Source of the DNA: G963676205 sp964342525
GTDB taxonomy: Bacteria > Campylobacterota > Campylobacteria > Campylobacterales > Arcobacteraceae
Length of the DNA stretch: 64,000 nucleotides
Assembly (NCBI GenBank): GCA_964342525.1
Contig: CAYFGQ010000009.1
Coordinates: forward strand, 15,707 to 79,706
Direction of reading: 5' to 3'
A program made the translations under genes and the position numbers. Positions 1 to 9,059 of the stretch are shown piece after piece. The notes under the pieces are model-generated. The model had not been told where the DNA came from, did no database searches, and saw only the letters and a program-made list of their open reading frames with translations. How positions within the stretch are numbered: position 1 is the stretch's first letter; every line of letters begins with the position of its first letter.

Positions 1-817
1 TATCCGCATAGTGAGTAAAATCTTTTTTAAAACCTTCATAATCAAAAAATGGTTTAATTAAAAGCTTTTGCCATTTTAAAAGATTGAAAACCCTTCCATC
101 TCTTAACTCAAATATATCCTCTTTAAATTTACTAGCATCACCAAATGGAGCTAATCCCATCAATTTTCCCACATCATCCATATTTCCAAAACAATAATTG
201 CTAACATATTGATAAACTCCACCTATTGAGTGAATAGTAGTTGGCATAGTATATTCACCCTCTATCGTATTTTTAAACTCAGAGAACTCTTTTAATAAAG
301 GATTTAAGCCTCCATCTTTTGAATAATTGTAAATACTAATCTTTTCACACCAAAAATTTTCTAAAGTATTTTGTATATCCTGCTTTGAGGGTATTAGCTC
401 CCCATAAAAATCATCACATTGATAGTGAGGACTTCCACAACCATCAATAACCACAACATTACATTCATCAAAATTTGAAGTACCTATTGCACTATAAGCA
501 TGGGCTAAGTGATGGGAGATAGTCACCACTGGAACATTTAGATCTTTTTTAAAAATCCTCTCTCCTTTATAATTATCGATATTTATCTCATCCTTTTGAA
601 AATTTTCATTTTGTACTATTAAAGAAAGATCTTCTACACTTATCCCCTCATAATCTAAACAATACTGCACTGTTAAAAAATCATTTCCACCATCATGTTT
701 TTTTCTTGAAAGTCTCTCTTTTTCTATGGCAACCACTATTTTGCCATCTTTTAAAAGGCAAGAGCTACCATCATGAGATAGATTTGTACCCAATACATAT
801 ATAGGTTTTTTACTCAT
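1..817 (-). CDS. Carbamoyltransferase, NodU/CmcH family (3' end outside window)
   Basis: ATP-dependent O-carbamoyltransferases of this family transfer carbamoyl from carbamoyl phosphate to a hydroxyl of a sugar or secondary metabolite. Translating the minus strand from the ATG at 817 gives an uninterrupted 272-codon N-terminal part. It begins MSKKPIYVLGTNLSHDGSS, continues with VAIEKERLSRKKHDGG, and has the SHHLAHAYSA block; all three are hallmarks of the TsaD-like N-terminal half of NodU/CmcH enzymes. A GGGAG ribosome site precedes the ATG. The C-terminal Carbam_trans_C half lies beyond the left edge. The next two upstream genes on this strand are 2-oxoglutarate oxygenases, so a small modification cluster is likely. 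The acceptor substrate cannot be told. Confidence 0.88.
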   Translation of the reverse strand, partial: MSKKPIYVLGTNLSHDGSSCLLKDGKIVVAIEKERLSRKKHDGGNDFLTVQYCLDYEGISVEDLSLIVQNENFQKDEINIDNYKGERIFKKDLNVPVVTISHHLAHAYSAIGTSNFDECNVVVIDGCGSPHYQCDDFYGELIPSKQDIQNTLENFWCEKISIYNYSKDGGLNPLLKEFSEFKNTIEGEYTMPTTIHSIGGVYQYVSNYCFGNMDDVGKLMGLAPFGDASKFKEDIFELRDGRVFNLLKWQKLLIKPFFDYEGFKKDFTHYAD

Positions 818-898
818 GAAAACTCCCATAAAAAATAAAAAAATTAATCTGATTTAAATCTATCTTTATAATATTTATCACCATTTATATCTCAATTC

Positions 899-1930
899 TT
901 ACTTCCATATTGGATTTATAGTTCTATTTGCTGGATACATATCTATATAGTGTATAAAACGTGGATAATCAGAGGTATTTATAGAACTACTATGAGGAGT
1001 AGCTCCATTACACATAATAAAATCCCCCTTTTTAGCTTCTATTTTTAATATATCCTTTTGATACTTTTCACTTAAAATCTCTTTTCTTGGGTTAATATTT
1101 TCTCCTAAATTTTCTAACCAAGAATCAAGTTCATTATGAAAACCAGCAATACATTGAAATGCCCCTTGCTCTTTTTTTATATCATTTAAACAAAGTAATC
1201 CAAAGATATCTAAAGGGATAGGTCTAGCCAGACTTATATCCCAATGAATAGTAGAAGGTCCAAATAAAGTGTTTTTATCTAAAGGGGGATTGAAACTTAT
1301 TCTATCTGTGGCAGTGATAAGTTTATCAGTTCCCCAAAGTTGAGTAAAAGCCCTTTTAATCTTTTTTGCACTTTTATTTTTATCCAATATAGGGTGTTTA
1401 AAATCTTTTAACCAAAACCCATCTTTTGTATTTTTCCATTCTTGTGGTTTATCAGGGCTTAGGGATAGATGATTCCAAATAGCAAGCTCTAACTCCTTAC
1501 AATCCTCTTCATCAACTGCATTTTTTAATACTATATATCCATTTTTATCCCAAAACTTCATCTCTTCTAAGGTGAAAATAGGATCATCCATTTGTATCTC
1601 TAAAGGATATTTTTGTTGTCCATTTTTAATAAAATCAAAAACAGCTTCATTAATAAGCTCAATTCTATTAGAACAAATATCTCCATCATGCCTTAAAAGA
1701 ATCCACTCTTCAAATTCTTCAAATGTAGGTTGCTTTGTCAATAAATATTCTATTGATTGGGATATGGGAATATCTAATCCATCAAGTACTAAATCATCTA
1801 ATTGATTTAAAAATATATTATTTTGCATAGAACCTTTTGTCTCTTGTATTTTTCTAAAATGCAAAGATTTTATATGGGATATTCCTAAGCTACCAAACTC
1901 TAAACTTTTATCTAATATATGATTTTCCAT
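899..1930 (-). CDS. Phytanoyl-CoA dioxygenase (PhyH) family Fe(II)/2OG oxygenase
   Basis: Predicted non-heme iron, 2-oxoglutarate-dependent hydroxylase of the PhyH superfamily, 343 residues. The C-terminal two thirds hold the jelly-roll domain, starting around FWDKNGYIVLKNAV (residues 127-139). The metal triad is visible as H229-x-D231 (IHWDIS) and H313 (TPHSSS), with R324 (YPRF) as the likely 2OG carboxylate ligand. The first ~115 residues are an extra N-terminal region I do not recognise. It lies between the carbamoyltransferase and an aspartyl/asparaginyl hydroxylase-like gene on the same strand, so the three probably act on one product. PhyH members hydroxylate diverse small molecules; the substrate is unknown. 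Confidence 0.85.
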   Translation of the reverse strand: MENHILDKSLEFGSLGISHIKSLHFRKIQETKGSMQNNIFLNQLDDLVLDGLDIPISQSIEYLLTKQPTFEEFEEWILLRHDGDICSNRIELINEAVFDFIKNGQQKYPLEIQMDDPIFTLEEMKFWDKNGYIVLKNAVDEEDCKELELAIWNHLSLSPDKPQEWKNTKDGFWLKDFKHPILDKNKSAKKIKRAFTQLWGTDKLITATDRISFNPPLDKNTLFGPSTIHWDISLARPIPLDIFGLLCLNDIKKEQGAFQCIAGFHNELDSWLENLGENINPRKEILSEKYQKDILKIEAKKGDFIMCNGATPHSSSINTSDYPRFIHYIDMYPANRTINPIWK

Positions 1931-1968
1931 GTTTTACCAATATACTAAATTTAGATAATATCTTTTGC

Positions 1969-2679
1969 TCAAACAACATGGGAATCCTTTATCCTTTGAA
2001 GTTTGTCTGCCATCTCCAAAGAGACTTGTGTATTTATTGCCTTAAAAGAGTCAATTATTGCATCTACATTTTCATCATTGATACTTTTATCCCCATATTT
2101 ATTAACTGGCATTTCAAAACCACCATCTAAAAAAAACTTTTTTAACCAATCATTAACATGACAATCTATAAGAAGATGAACCCTATCACTATCACCTTCA
2201 TTTACTACTCCATGAGGATTATTTGCGTCTATATAATAACAGGCTCCTAGATCCATCTTATAGTTTTCACCACTCAAAATAAAAGTAACCTCATCATTTG
2301 AGCTTATTGGAATATGAAGCCTTGCATACCCCTCTTCAAAAGATGAACCTTTATCACAGTGCTCTTTAATAACAGAATTTGCTCCTAGTTTCATAAATCT
2401 TACAGCCTCTACCTTTGTTTGAAAAGTATCAATCACACTTTTTATATATTTCATTCTTTTTAATAATGGAGTTTGTTTATAATCTATATTTTCTACAGCA
2501 ACTATATTTTTAGTATCACCATCAGGAGAAGTGAGTGCAGTAGTTTTCCAAAGCCCATCATAAGCTTGTATATTTGGATGGGAAACCCATTCATCTTCTT
2601 TTACTTGATTAAGATCATCTTTTAACATCTTAAGATCAAAACAAAAAGGAAGTTTTAAAAAGCTTTGTATTTTTTCCAT
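1969..2679 (-). CDS. Aspartyl/asparaginyl beta-hydroxylase-like oxygenase
   Basis: A 236-residue cytosolic protein with the Asp/Asn beta-hydroxylase (cupin-type 2OG oxygenase) pattern. H107-C-D109 (EHCDK) and H156 (NPHGVVNEG) are the iron ligands, and R166-V-H168 (DRVHLLID) is the family's substrate/2OG-binding tail. The family hydroxylates Asp/Asn side chains in proteins, free amino acids or carrier-bound amino acids; bacterial stand-alone forms often act in natural-product or surface-glycan pathways. It is the first gene of the visible minus-strand run and is followed 38 bases later by the PhyH gene. No strong ribosome site is seen at this ATG. Substrate unknown. Confidence 0.85.
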   Translation of the reverse strand: MEKIQSFLKLPFCFDLKMLKDDLNQVKEDEWVSHPNIQAYDGLWKTTALTSPDGDTKNIVAVENIDYKQTPLLKRMKYIKSVIDTFQTKVEAVRFMKLGANSVIKEHCDKGSSFEEGYARLHIPISSNDEVTFILSGENYKMDLGACYYIDANNPHGVVNEGDSDRVHLLIDCHVNDWLKKFFLDGGFEMPVNKYGDKSINDENVDAIIDSFKAINTQVSLEMADKLQRIKDSHVV

Positions 2680-3043
2680 CTTATATTTCTTTATTTATTA
2701 TTTGAGTGACTTTTATGGTAATTGAAAAAAGTTGCGAAAGGGTCTCTCTTTTTCAAAATCCAAAAAATTATTAAAGTATATCTTTTTAGCATCACCTCTG
2801 CGTCACAAGATTTTATTTTTGTAACTTTCAATATTATTTTACAAACTACTTATGATATAATTATATGTTTTAGTAATATTATATAGGTTATTTTTTAGGT
2901 ATTTTTTAGGTATTTTTAGGTATTTTTTATAAAAAAATTGTTTATTTATGTAATGTTTTTTATTTGTTTTTAGTGATTTAATAAGTTTTTAAGAATTTGA
3001 AGTGATTTATTTTGACTCTTTTTACAAAAAATAAAGTATTTTT
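2680..3043. other. 364-base intergenic region with short T-rich tandem repeat
   Basis: No convincing ORF. At about 2886-2930 there are four close copies of an ~11-base unit (AGGTATTTTTT and variants) in tandem. A TATACT hexamer read on the minus strand near 2776-2781 could be a -10 box for the oxygenase/carbamoyltransferase genes. The stretch from 2930 to 3043 is poly-A/T-rich without visible structure. Confidence 0.5.
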
Positions 3044-4120
3044 CTATTGCTTTTGTATATAAGCCTTTTGATCTAACTCTTTTTGCAAAGAATATATAGT
3101 TTGTGCCATTGGCTCATCTTTATTAATAGATTTTCTTAATGCTATAAGTCCACTTATTATGGGTGCACTAGCTGATGTACCACCAAACATAACTAAATCA
3201 CCACTATTTGCCACACTCATCACCCGTGAATCTAACATAAAGTCAATAGATTCCCCGCGATTACTAAAGCTTTGTGTAGCTCCTACTGTTATAACTTGAG
3301 CAATTGATGCTTCAATACTTTGGGCTTTAATTATTTTTCTATCATTTCCTGCTGCAAAAACTACTGCTATATTTTTTGATACTATATCTTTTATCACATC
3401 ACTTACTATCTCTAATAAAAAAGGGGAATTCCAAGAGCAATTTATTATATGAGCACCAGCTTTACTAGCCACTGTAAAAGCTAAGATACTATCTGAAGTT
3501 CTATTTGTAGTTTGCCTTATAGCTATGAGATTTGCTTCAGGGGCAATCCCCTCAGCCATATTTCCATTGTGTTTAGCAAAAATCACACCTGCTACTTTTG
3601 TACCGTGAGTATCATATTTTAATTTAGGAGAGGAGATTAAACTCCTTGTATCCACATCATAAGAAAATAATAGATTTGTGTCACTAAATTCTGGACTAGT
3701 CAAATTAAAGCCATCATCAATAATAGCAATATTTACACCCTCTCCTTTAGTTTTAGACCAGTATCTATTTAAATTTAAATTTTTTTGATATTCTTTTATA
3801 TCAAAGCTTGATCTCTTTTTTCTTTGGATAATATCAGGAATAACATACTCAATAAAATCTAAACCTTTAAGTTTTTCATAATCTTTTAGTGGAGTAGAGC
3901 TATTTAAAAGATAAATATTTGAATCTTTTAAAAAAGCTATTTGTTTTAAGTCTTCAAGTTTTAATCTTTTTTTTAATTCATTTTTTGAAAGTTTTGTTTT
4001 TATTATAAGTGCTTTTGAGATTTTAAAATCATCACAAAGCTCTTTATCAAAATTTAAAATACAAAATTCTTTAGAAAAAGAAAAAGTAATAAATATGAAA
4101 ATAACAAATATAAACCTCAA
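3044..4120 (-). CDS. Exported subtilisin-like serine protease (S8 family)
   Basis: A 358-residue secreted or periplasmic peptidase. Residues 1-16 (MRFIFVIFIFITFSFS) form a signal peptide. A propeptide-like region runs to about 115, then the catalytic domain. The triad is visible: D135 or D136 in IAIIDDGFN, H172 in DTHGTKVAG, and S316 in GGTSASAPIISG. N259 in AAGND is the oxyanion asparagine. The domain is compact, with no C-terminal extension, so it is a minimal subtilase. It stands alone between the oxygenase cluster and an unknown membrane protein. Substrate unknown; family assignment is secure from the three motifs. Confidence 0.92.
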   Translation of the reverse strand: MRFIFVIFIFITFSFSKEFCILNFDKELCDDFKISKALIIKTKLSKNELKKRLKLEDLKQIAFLKDSNIYLLNSSTPLKDYEKLKGLDFIEYVIPDIIQRKKRSSFDIKEYQKNLNLNRYWSKTKGEGVNIAIIDDGFNLTSPEFSDTNLLFSYDVDTRSLISSPKLKYDTHGTKVAGVIFAKHNGNMAEGIAPEANLIAIRQTTNRTSDSILAFTVASKAGAHIINCSWNSPFLLEIVSDVIKDIVSKNIAVVFAAGNDRKIIKAQSIEASIAQVITVGATQSFSNRGESIDFMLDSRVMSVANSGDLVMFGGTSASAPIISGLIALRKSINKDEPMAQTIYSLQKELDQKAYIQKQ

Positions 4121-4204
4121 GAATGCCCCTAAACTCTATGTGATAAATTAATTTATATTATAATATAAATCAGAACAAAAAGGCAAACTTAAAGCTTTAT
4201 ATCT

Positions 4205-5152
4205 TTATTTTCCATTATTCCCCAATAAACCATTTTGAATTTGGGTTAACTCATCTACTAACTCTTTTGGAACACTACCATCACCCATTTTTGATTGAAG
4301 ATTTTTTAGCTGGGATAAAAGTGCCATTTTATTTTGGATATTTTGTTGTTCTATTTTCATATTATTTGCAAGCTCTTTCTGAGCTGTTATCTCTTTCATA
4401 TCACCTTTAAAAATAGTTTCAACTGCACTTGTAAGTCTAGTAAGAACTCTAAAAACAACAGTGGCAGAAAAACCACCTATTAGAGCTAAAAGAGGTCTTT
4501 CAAATCCACCTGTTTTATCATGTACACTATCTAAAGGTATTAATGTAGCAAGCATTGTCCCTGCAAGTAACCCTAAAACAAACCTTACCCAATAGGTTGA
4601 TTCATACATAGGCTCAAAAGTTGAATTTTTAATATACCCATTTACTTGAAAAAGTGCGGCAAATGATGCCCCAATAGCAGCAGCACTCATTAAAAAAAGT
4701 TGATTTATCAATAAAGAGATACCATGATTTGTAGTAAGTCCAAAAGACTCAGGGGAGCCATTTACATATTTAGATACACTAAGTCCTATCAATGCCACTA
4801 GGGATAAAATAGCAATCAACATCATACGCCTTGCTAAAGATATTGGACCTAAGAAATTAAAAAAACTATTTTTTTGCTCACTGTCAAATAGTTCTAAAGT
4901 ATTTGGTCTAGCTGGAGCTACTAATTTACTAAGTTCAGCATGGGCATTATTTAAAGAACTAAGATAAGAGTTATCATCCACATCTTTAGAATCTGTTTGT
5001 TTATCAGCTTCACTTTTATTATATTTTTTCTCTATAATTTTTTGAGCATTATTTACACTCTCAATAATATCATTAGGAACATTTAACCCTTGACCTAAAG
5101 CATATTTAGCCATAGCAACACATTCAGATAATATTTCTTGTTCAAGTAACAT
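4205..5152 (-). CDS. Four-helix membrane protein of unknown function
   Basis: I do not recognise this 315-residue protein. A soluble, charged N-terminal part (1-105) is followed by four hydrophobic segments at roughly 110-128, 145-170, 188-206 and 220-237. A C-terminal segment (about 250-290) rich in K, Q, E and L looks like a coiled coil. There is no signal peptide. The layout (soluble head, four-helix core, coiled-coil tail) suggests an inner-membrane scaffold or sensor, but nothing identifies a reaction. It reads the same way as the subtilase gene 85 bases downstream, so co-transcription is possible. Confidence 0.75.
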   Translation of the reverse strand: MLLEQEILSECVAMAKYALGQGLNVPNDIIESVNNAQKIIEKKYNKSEADKQTDSKDVDDNSYLSSLNNAHAELSKLVAPARPNTLELFDSEQKNSFFNFLGPISLARRMMLIAILSLVALIGLSVSKYVNGSPESFGLTTNHGISLLINQLFLMSAAAIGASFAALFQVNGYIKNSTFEPMYESTYWVRFVLGLLAGTMLATLIPLDSVHDKTGGFERPLLALIGGFSATVVFRVLTRLTSAVETIFKGDMKEITAQKELANNMKIEQQNIQNKMALLSQLKNLQSKMGDGSVPKELVDELTQIQNGLLGNNGK

Positions 5153-5277
5153 TCAAGTCCTTTAATTTTAAAAATCATTTAGTTTTACAAAAGAATTTGA
5201 TTAATAATAAATAGTTGTGAGCAACTTGTTTTGACATCTTTAATAATTATTTTCAAATCAATGTAACTTGCTATATT

Positions 5278-5315
5278 AATTAAAAAAAGTTTCCCTATGG
5301 TCCCTTTTTTTAATT
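5278..5315. terminator. Bidirectional rho-independent terminator after cysC
   Basis: Perfect 12-base inverted repeat: AATTAAAAAAAG at 5278-5289 and CTTTTTTTAATT at 5304-5315, with a 14-base loop. Read on the minus strand it lies 28 bases past the cysC stop and gives a stem flanked by a T-run. It probably ends the mfd-cysC transcript. Confidence 0.65.
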
Positions 5316-5342
5316 TTAATGAAATTTGGAAATTGAAATATT

Positions 5343-5921
5343 TTATTTTAGTTTTTCTTCTAAGAAATTAAGTATTTTTTCTATTGATTTTTCTAAGGAG
5401 TCATTATTGATTATTAGTTCTGGATTTTCTGGTTTTTCATATATGGAATCTATACCTGTAAAATCTTTTATCTCCCCAGCTCTTGCTTTTTTATATAAGC
5501 CTTTTGGATCCCTTTGTTCACAAACTTCAAGGGGAGTATCAACAAACACTTCGATAAACTCATCAATTTCAACTAAACTCCTTGCAAACTCCCTATCTTT
5601 TTTATAGGGTGAAATAAATGCTGTGATTACAATAAGTCCAGAGTCTAAAAGTATTTGAGATAAGTGGGAAACCCTTCTTATATTTTCTTCCCTATCTTTA
5701 GAGGAAAAACCTAAATCACTATTCAAACCATGCCTTAGATTATCCCCATCAAGTAAATAGGTTTTATATCCTTTTTCATATAAGGCTGATTCAACAGCAT
5801 TTGATAAAGTGCTTTTTCCACTAGCACTAAGTCCAGTGAACCATAAGATGAAAGGTTTTTGTTTTAATATTTTTTCCCTTGCATCTTTATCTATAGTATG
5901 TTTATTTACAAATATATTCAT
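5343..5921 (-). CDS. cysC: Adenylylsulfate (APS) kinase
   Basis: Phosphorylates adenosine 5'-phosphosulfate to PAPS using ATP. The 192-residue length is normal for stand-alone CysC. The P-loop is G30-LSAS-GKS (FTGLSASGKSTLS), followed by the family blocks YLLDGDNLRHGLNSDLGFS, REENIRRVSHLS, and the lid region DPKGLYKKARAGEIKDFTG. It starts 11 bases after the mfd stop, so the two are likely co-transcribed, an unusual pairing. No sulfurylase (CysD/CysN) or PAPS reductase is seen in the window. In such a setting PAPS is more likely to feed sulfotransfer to polysaccharide or another acceptor than assimilation; this is inference. Confidence 0.95.
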   Translation of the reverse strand: MNIFVNKHTIDKDAREKILKQKPFILWFTGLSASGKSTLSNAVESALYEKGYKTYLLDGDNLRHGLNSDLGFSSKDREENIRRVSHLSQILLDSGLIVITAFISPYKKDREFARSLVEIDEFIEVFVDTPLEVCEQRDPKGLYKKARAGEIKDFTGIDSIYEKPENPELIINNDSLEKSIEKILNFLEEKLK

Positions 5922-5932
5922 AAACTCTCCAT

Positions 5933-8899
5933 TTATTTTAAAAACTTCATAACAGTAGCTATTAGATCATCGTCATCTTTACTTGGTGATTTTATAGTCT
6001 CTTTTTTGTCATCATTATATGTAAAAGTGATATTCATCTCATAGTTTGAAATGGTTTTTATATTTTTAGCTAGAGCTTTTATCTTTATAAGAATAAGTTC
6101 TATAAACTGTTTTGTTGGAGTATCTGGCTTACCAAATCTATCCTCCATCTCTTCTTCTATCTCAAACACTTCAGATTTATCTGTAGCACGACTAAGACGC
6201 CTATAAAGCTCTAACCTAATCCTATCCTCAGTGATATAATCCCCTGAAATAAATGCTGAAATAGTAAGCTTAATATCTACGTTTTTATTCTCTTCTTTTA
6301 CCTCACCACTTAAAGTAGCTAAAGCATCCTCAAGCATCTTAAGATATAAGGAGTATCCTATTTGTTTAATATGACCACTTTGGGCTTCACCAACAATATT
6401 TCCACCACCTCTGATCTCTAAATCTTGATAAGCTAAGGCTTGACCACTTCCTAGATATGAGTTTGATTCTAGTGCAACAAGTCTTCTTATGGCATCGTTT
6501 GTGATCTTATTTTTATCCTCTACTAGAAAATAACAAAAACCTTCTTTATCTCCCCTGCCTACACGACCACGAAGTTGGTGAAGATCAGCAATACCAAATC
6601 TATCACTTCCATCTATAATAATAGAATTTACATTTGGAAGATGAAGACCTGACTCAACAATAGATGTGGCAAGTAGAATATCAAATTTACCATCGCTAAA
6701 ATCAAGAAGAATTCTCTCAGACTCTTTAGGAGTAACCTTTGAGTGGATCACTTCCACTTTTATATTTGGTAAGATCTCTAAAATATCTGCTTTTTTAGTC
6801 TCAATGGCTGCAATATTATTGAAGATATAAAAGAGCTGACCACCTCTTCTTTTCTCCCTTAAAACTATCTCTTTGATAAGTTTATCATTGTACTCTTTTA
6901 CATATGATCTTGTACCTATCCTTTGAGTTGGAGGAGTTAGAAGTGAACTCATCCCTTTTACTTTTGATAGGGCTAGATTTAGGGTTCTTGGGATTGGTGT
7001 AGCTGACATTGAGAAGATATGTACATCTTCACGTAAATGCTTTAATTTCTCTTTTTGTTTTACACCAAATTTATGCTCCTCATCAATAATAACAAGGGCT
7101 AGATTTTTTGTTTTAACACTAAGTAATGAATGGGTTCCAATAACCACATCAAAAGTACCATCAGCCAAGCCTTTTTTTACTTCACTTTTCTCTTTTGTTG
7201 TACTTCTACCATCAAGTTTTGCTACTTTTATACCAAAGTTTTTTAACCTTTCTTGTACACCATGGTAGTGTTGGGAAGAAAGAAGTGTTGTTGGACATAC
7301 AAAGATAGCTTGATATCCATTTAAAGCAGCAGCAAGTAAACCATTCATAGCCACCTCAGTTTTACCAAAACCAACATCACCACTTAAAAGCCTATCCATC
7401 ACAAGACCACCATTTAAATCACTAAACATCTCTTTGATGGATCTTGCTTGATCTTTTGTATATTCAAAACCTGCATTTCTTTGAAATAAATCAATCGCTT
7501 CTTTTTTAGTATTTAGTTTTATTCCCGATACCAATTCTCTTTTTGCTGCAAGTTGAATAATCTCCCCAGCTATTGCAAAAAGTTTCTCTTTTACTTTTGA
7601 TTTTAATTTTGCAAATGAAGCTTTTCCAAGTTTATCAAGAACTGCTACACTTCCACTATCAGCCACATACCTATCGATGATATCAAGATTTTCAACAGGA
7701 ATTAAAAGCTTATCTTCCCCAGAGTATTTTAAGGTTACAAAATCCCTACAAGCACCCATCACAGTTACAGGTTTAACACCCTCAAACTCACCGATACCAT
7801 ACTCTTCATGAACCACAAGATCACCAATTTTCAGCTCATCTATTACTAATTTTACCCTTTTTTTCTTTCTTTTTTTAATCTCTTTATTTAAAGAGATTAT
7901 CACCTCTTCATTACTTACAAGATTTAAAATAAGAGGCTCAAAAACATATTTGATAGAGGTATCACTTAGATCAAGGTCATAGGATTTTACTTTTGCTTCT
8001 GTGGAGCTTATGATGGTAACTTTTTTACCCTCATGGAAACCTAAATACTCTTTTATATTTGCTGGTGATATTTGTGTATATTTTGAGCTTGTAGGGATAG
8101 AAGGGATTACTAAAAGCTCCTCTTTTTTTATCCTTGCTTCATCAAATATATATGCTTCATCTATCTCTTTTAAAGCATCTTGGGTGATCACACTTTTATA
8201 TTTTGAAGTATAAAATTCTGCCATCTCATCAAGATGCCAAAAACCTAAAGAGTGGATATCTTTTATAAAAGCATCATTATTGTCACTTTGTATCTTTTCA
8301 TTTATCACATCAAATTTTGCTTCATCTAAAGCTAAGAATGCTGGTGCAATAGAAAAGGACTCAATCTCTTCTTTTGAAGATTTTTGATCCTCTATATCAA
8401 ACTCACGTATAGATTCCACCTCATCATCAAATAATGAAACCCTAAAAGCTGTTTGGGTATTTAATGGAGCGATATCTATAATATCACCACGAAAAGAGAC
8501 CTCCCCCTCACTTGTTACAATATCAACAAAGTAGTATCCCCAATTGTAAAGTTTAGATTTTAACTCTTCAAAATTTATAGTATCTGCAAAAGAGATAGTA
8601 AAAGAATCAAAACAATCCTCTTTTGGTAATGGAAAACTCACAGTTCTAACTGGTGAAATTATTATTTTATTTTGTTTCTTATAATTATAAAAATTCTCTA
8701 AATTTCTTGTGATTTCACTAAGTTCTTCACTAAAGGATAAAAGATCATCCCCATAATTTGCCCTAAGGTCACTTAAAACAAATGGCTCATATCCTAAAAA
8801 TTTCAATACATTATATGCAGTATCTACCTCTTTATCATCACTTACAATTAAAAGTTGTGTATCTTGTTTATCTTTAAAAAAGTCATATATATTATTCAT
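5933..8899 (-). CDS. mfd: Transcription-repair coupling factor Mfd
   Basis: Mfd removes RNA polymerase stalled at DNA lesions and recruits UvrA. The protein is 988 residues, shorter than the ~1150 of E. coli, as is usual in this phylum. Visible parts are a UvrB-like N-terminal region, the RNAP-interaction module with LKIGDLVVHEEYGIGEFEG (about 357-375), the SF2 motor with SGDVGFGKTE (about 510) and IIDEEHKFG (about 605), the motif SATPIPRTLNL, the motif QLRGRVGRGD, and the C-terminal TRCF domain. A TATAAT on the minus strand ends seven bases before the ATG, so the message is probably leaderless. cysC follows 11 bases downstream. In Helicobacter and Campylobacter mfd follows ccmA; here it does not. 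Confidence 0.97.
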   Translation of the reverse strand: MNNIYDFFKDKQDTQLLIVSDDKEVDTAYNVLKFLGYEPFVLSDLRANYGDDLLSFSEELSEITRNLENFYNYKKQNKIIISPVRTVSFPLPKEDCFDSFTISFADTINFEELKSKLYNWGYYFVDIVTSEGEVSFRGDIIDIAPLNTQTAFRVSLFDDEVESIREFDIEDQKSSKEEIESFSIAPAFLALDEAKFDVINEKIQSDNNDAFIKDIHSLGFWHLDEMAEFYTSKYKSVITQDALKEIDEAYIFDEARIKKEELLVIPSIPTSSKYTQISPANIKEYLGFHEGKKVTIISSTEAKVKSYDLDLSDTSIKYVFEPLILNLVSNEEVIISLNKEIKKRKKKRVKLVIDELKIGDLVVHEEYGIGEFEGVKPVTVMGACRDFVTLKYSGEDKLLIPVENLDIIDRYVADSGSVAVLDKLGKASFAKLKSKVKEKLFAIAGEIIQLAAKRELVSGIKLNTKKEAIDLFQRNAGFEYTKDQARSIKEMFSDLNGGLVMDRLLSGDVGFGKTEVAMNGLLAAALNGYQAIFVCPTTLLSSQHYHGVQERLKNFGIKVAKLDGRSTTKEKSEVKKGLADGTFDVVIGTHSLLSVKTKNLALVIIDEEHKFGVKQKEKLKHLREDVHIFSMSATPIPRTLNLALSKVKGMSSLLTPPTQRIGTRSYVKEYNDKLIKEIVLREKRRGGQLFYIFNNIAAIETKKADILEILPNIKVEVIHSKVTPKESERILLDFSDGKFDILLATSIVESGLHLPNVNSIIIDGSDRFGIADLHQLRGRVGRGDKEGFCYFLVEDKNKITNDAIRRLVALESNSYLGSGQALAYQDLEIRGGGNIVGEAQSGHIKQIGYSLYLKMLEDALATLSGEVKEENKNVDIKLTISAFISGDYITEDRIRLELYRRLSRATDKSEVFEIEEEMEDRFGKPDTPTKQFIELILIKIKALAKNIKTISNYEMNITFTYNDDKKETIKSPSKDDDDLIATVMKFLK

Positions 8900-8906
8900 A
8901 GTCGCG

Positions 8907-8912
8907 ATTATA
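8907..8912 (-). promoter_or_regulatory. -10 box of mfd (predicted leaderless transcript)
   Basis: TATAAT on the minus strand followed by CGCGACT and then the mfd ATG. With transcription starting about 6-8 bases after the -10, the mRNA would begin at or one base before the start codon, and there is no Shine-Dalgarno sequence. Confidence 0.6.
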
Positions 8913-9059
8913 CCAAATAAAATATTTCATAACAAAAACATCACAAAATGTGATATTTTTCGTGATATTTTATAATTTACTAAAGAAATTTTTTTATAAT
9001 TTTATTTTTGACTTAATTATTTAATCTTTAATTTGGTTTTATTTGTTAAAATCTTCCTT

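Noticed and set aside
1..4120. RiPP or peptide-natural-product cluster (oxygenases plus subtilase)
   Set aside because: No precursor peptide, cyclodehydratase or radical-SAM gene is visible, and the subtilase is separated by a 364-base gap; only the three-gene tailoring set is supported.
5278..5315. Fourth copy of the promoter-hairpin unit (contains GGTCCC)
   Set aside because: No TATAAT at the right distance and no GGGAC partner in the correct place; the 12-base palindrome makes it a terminator.
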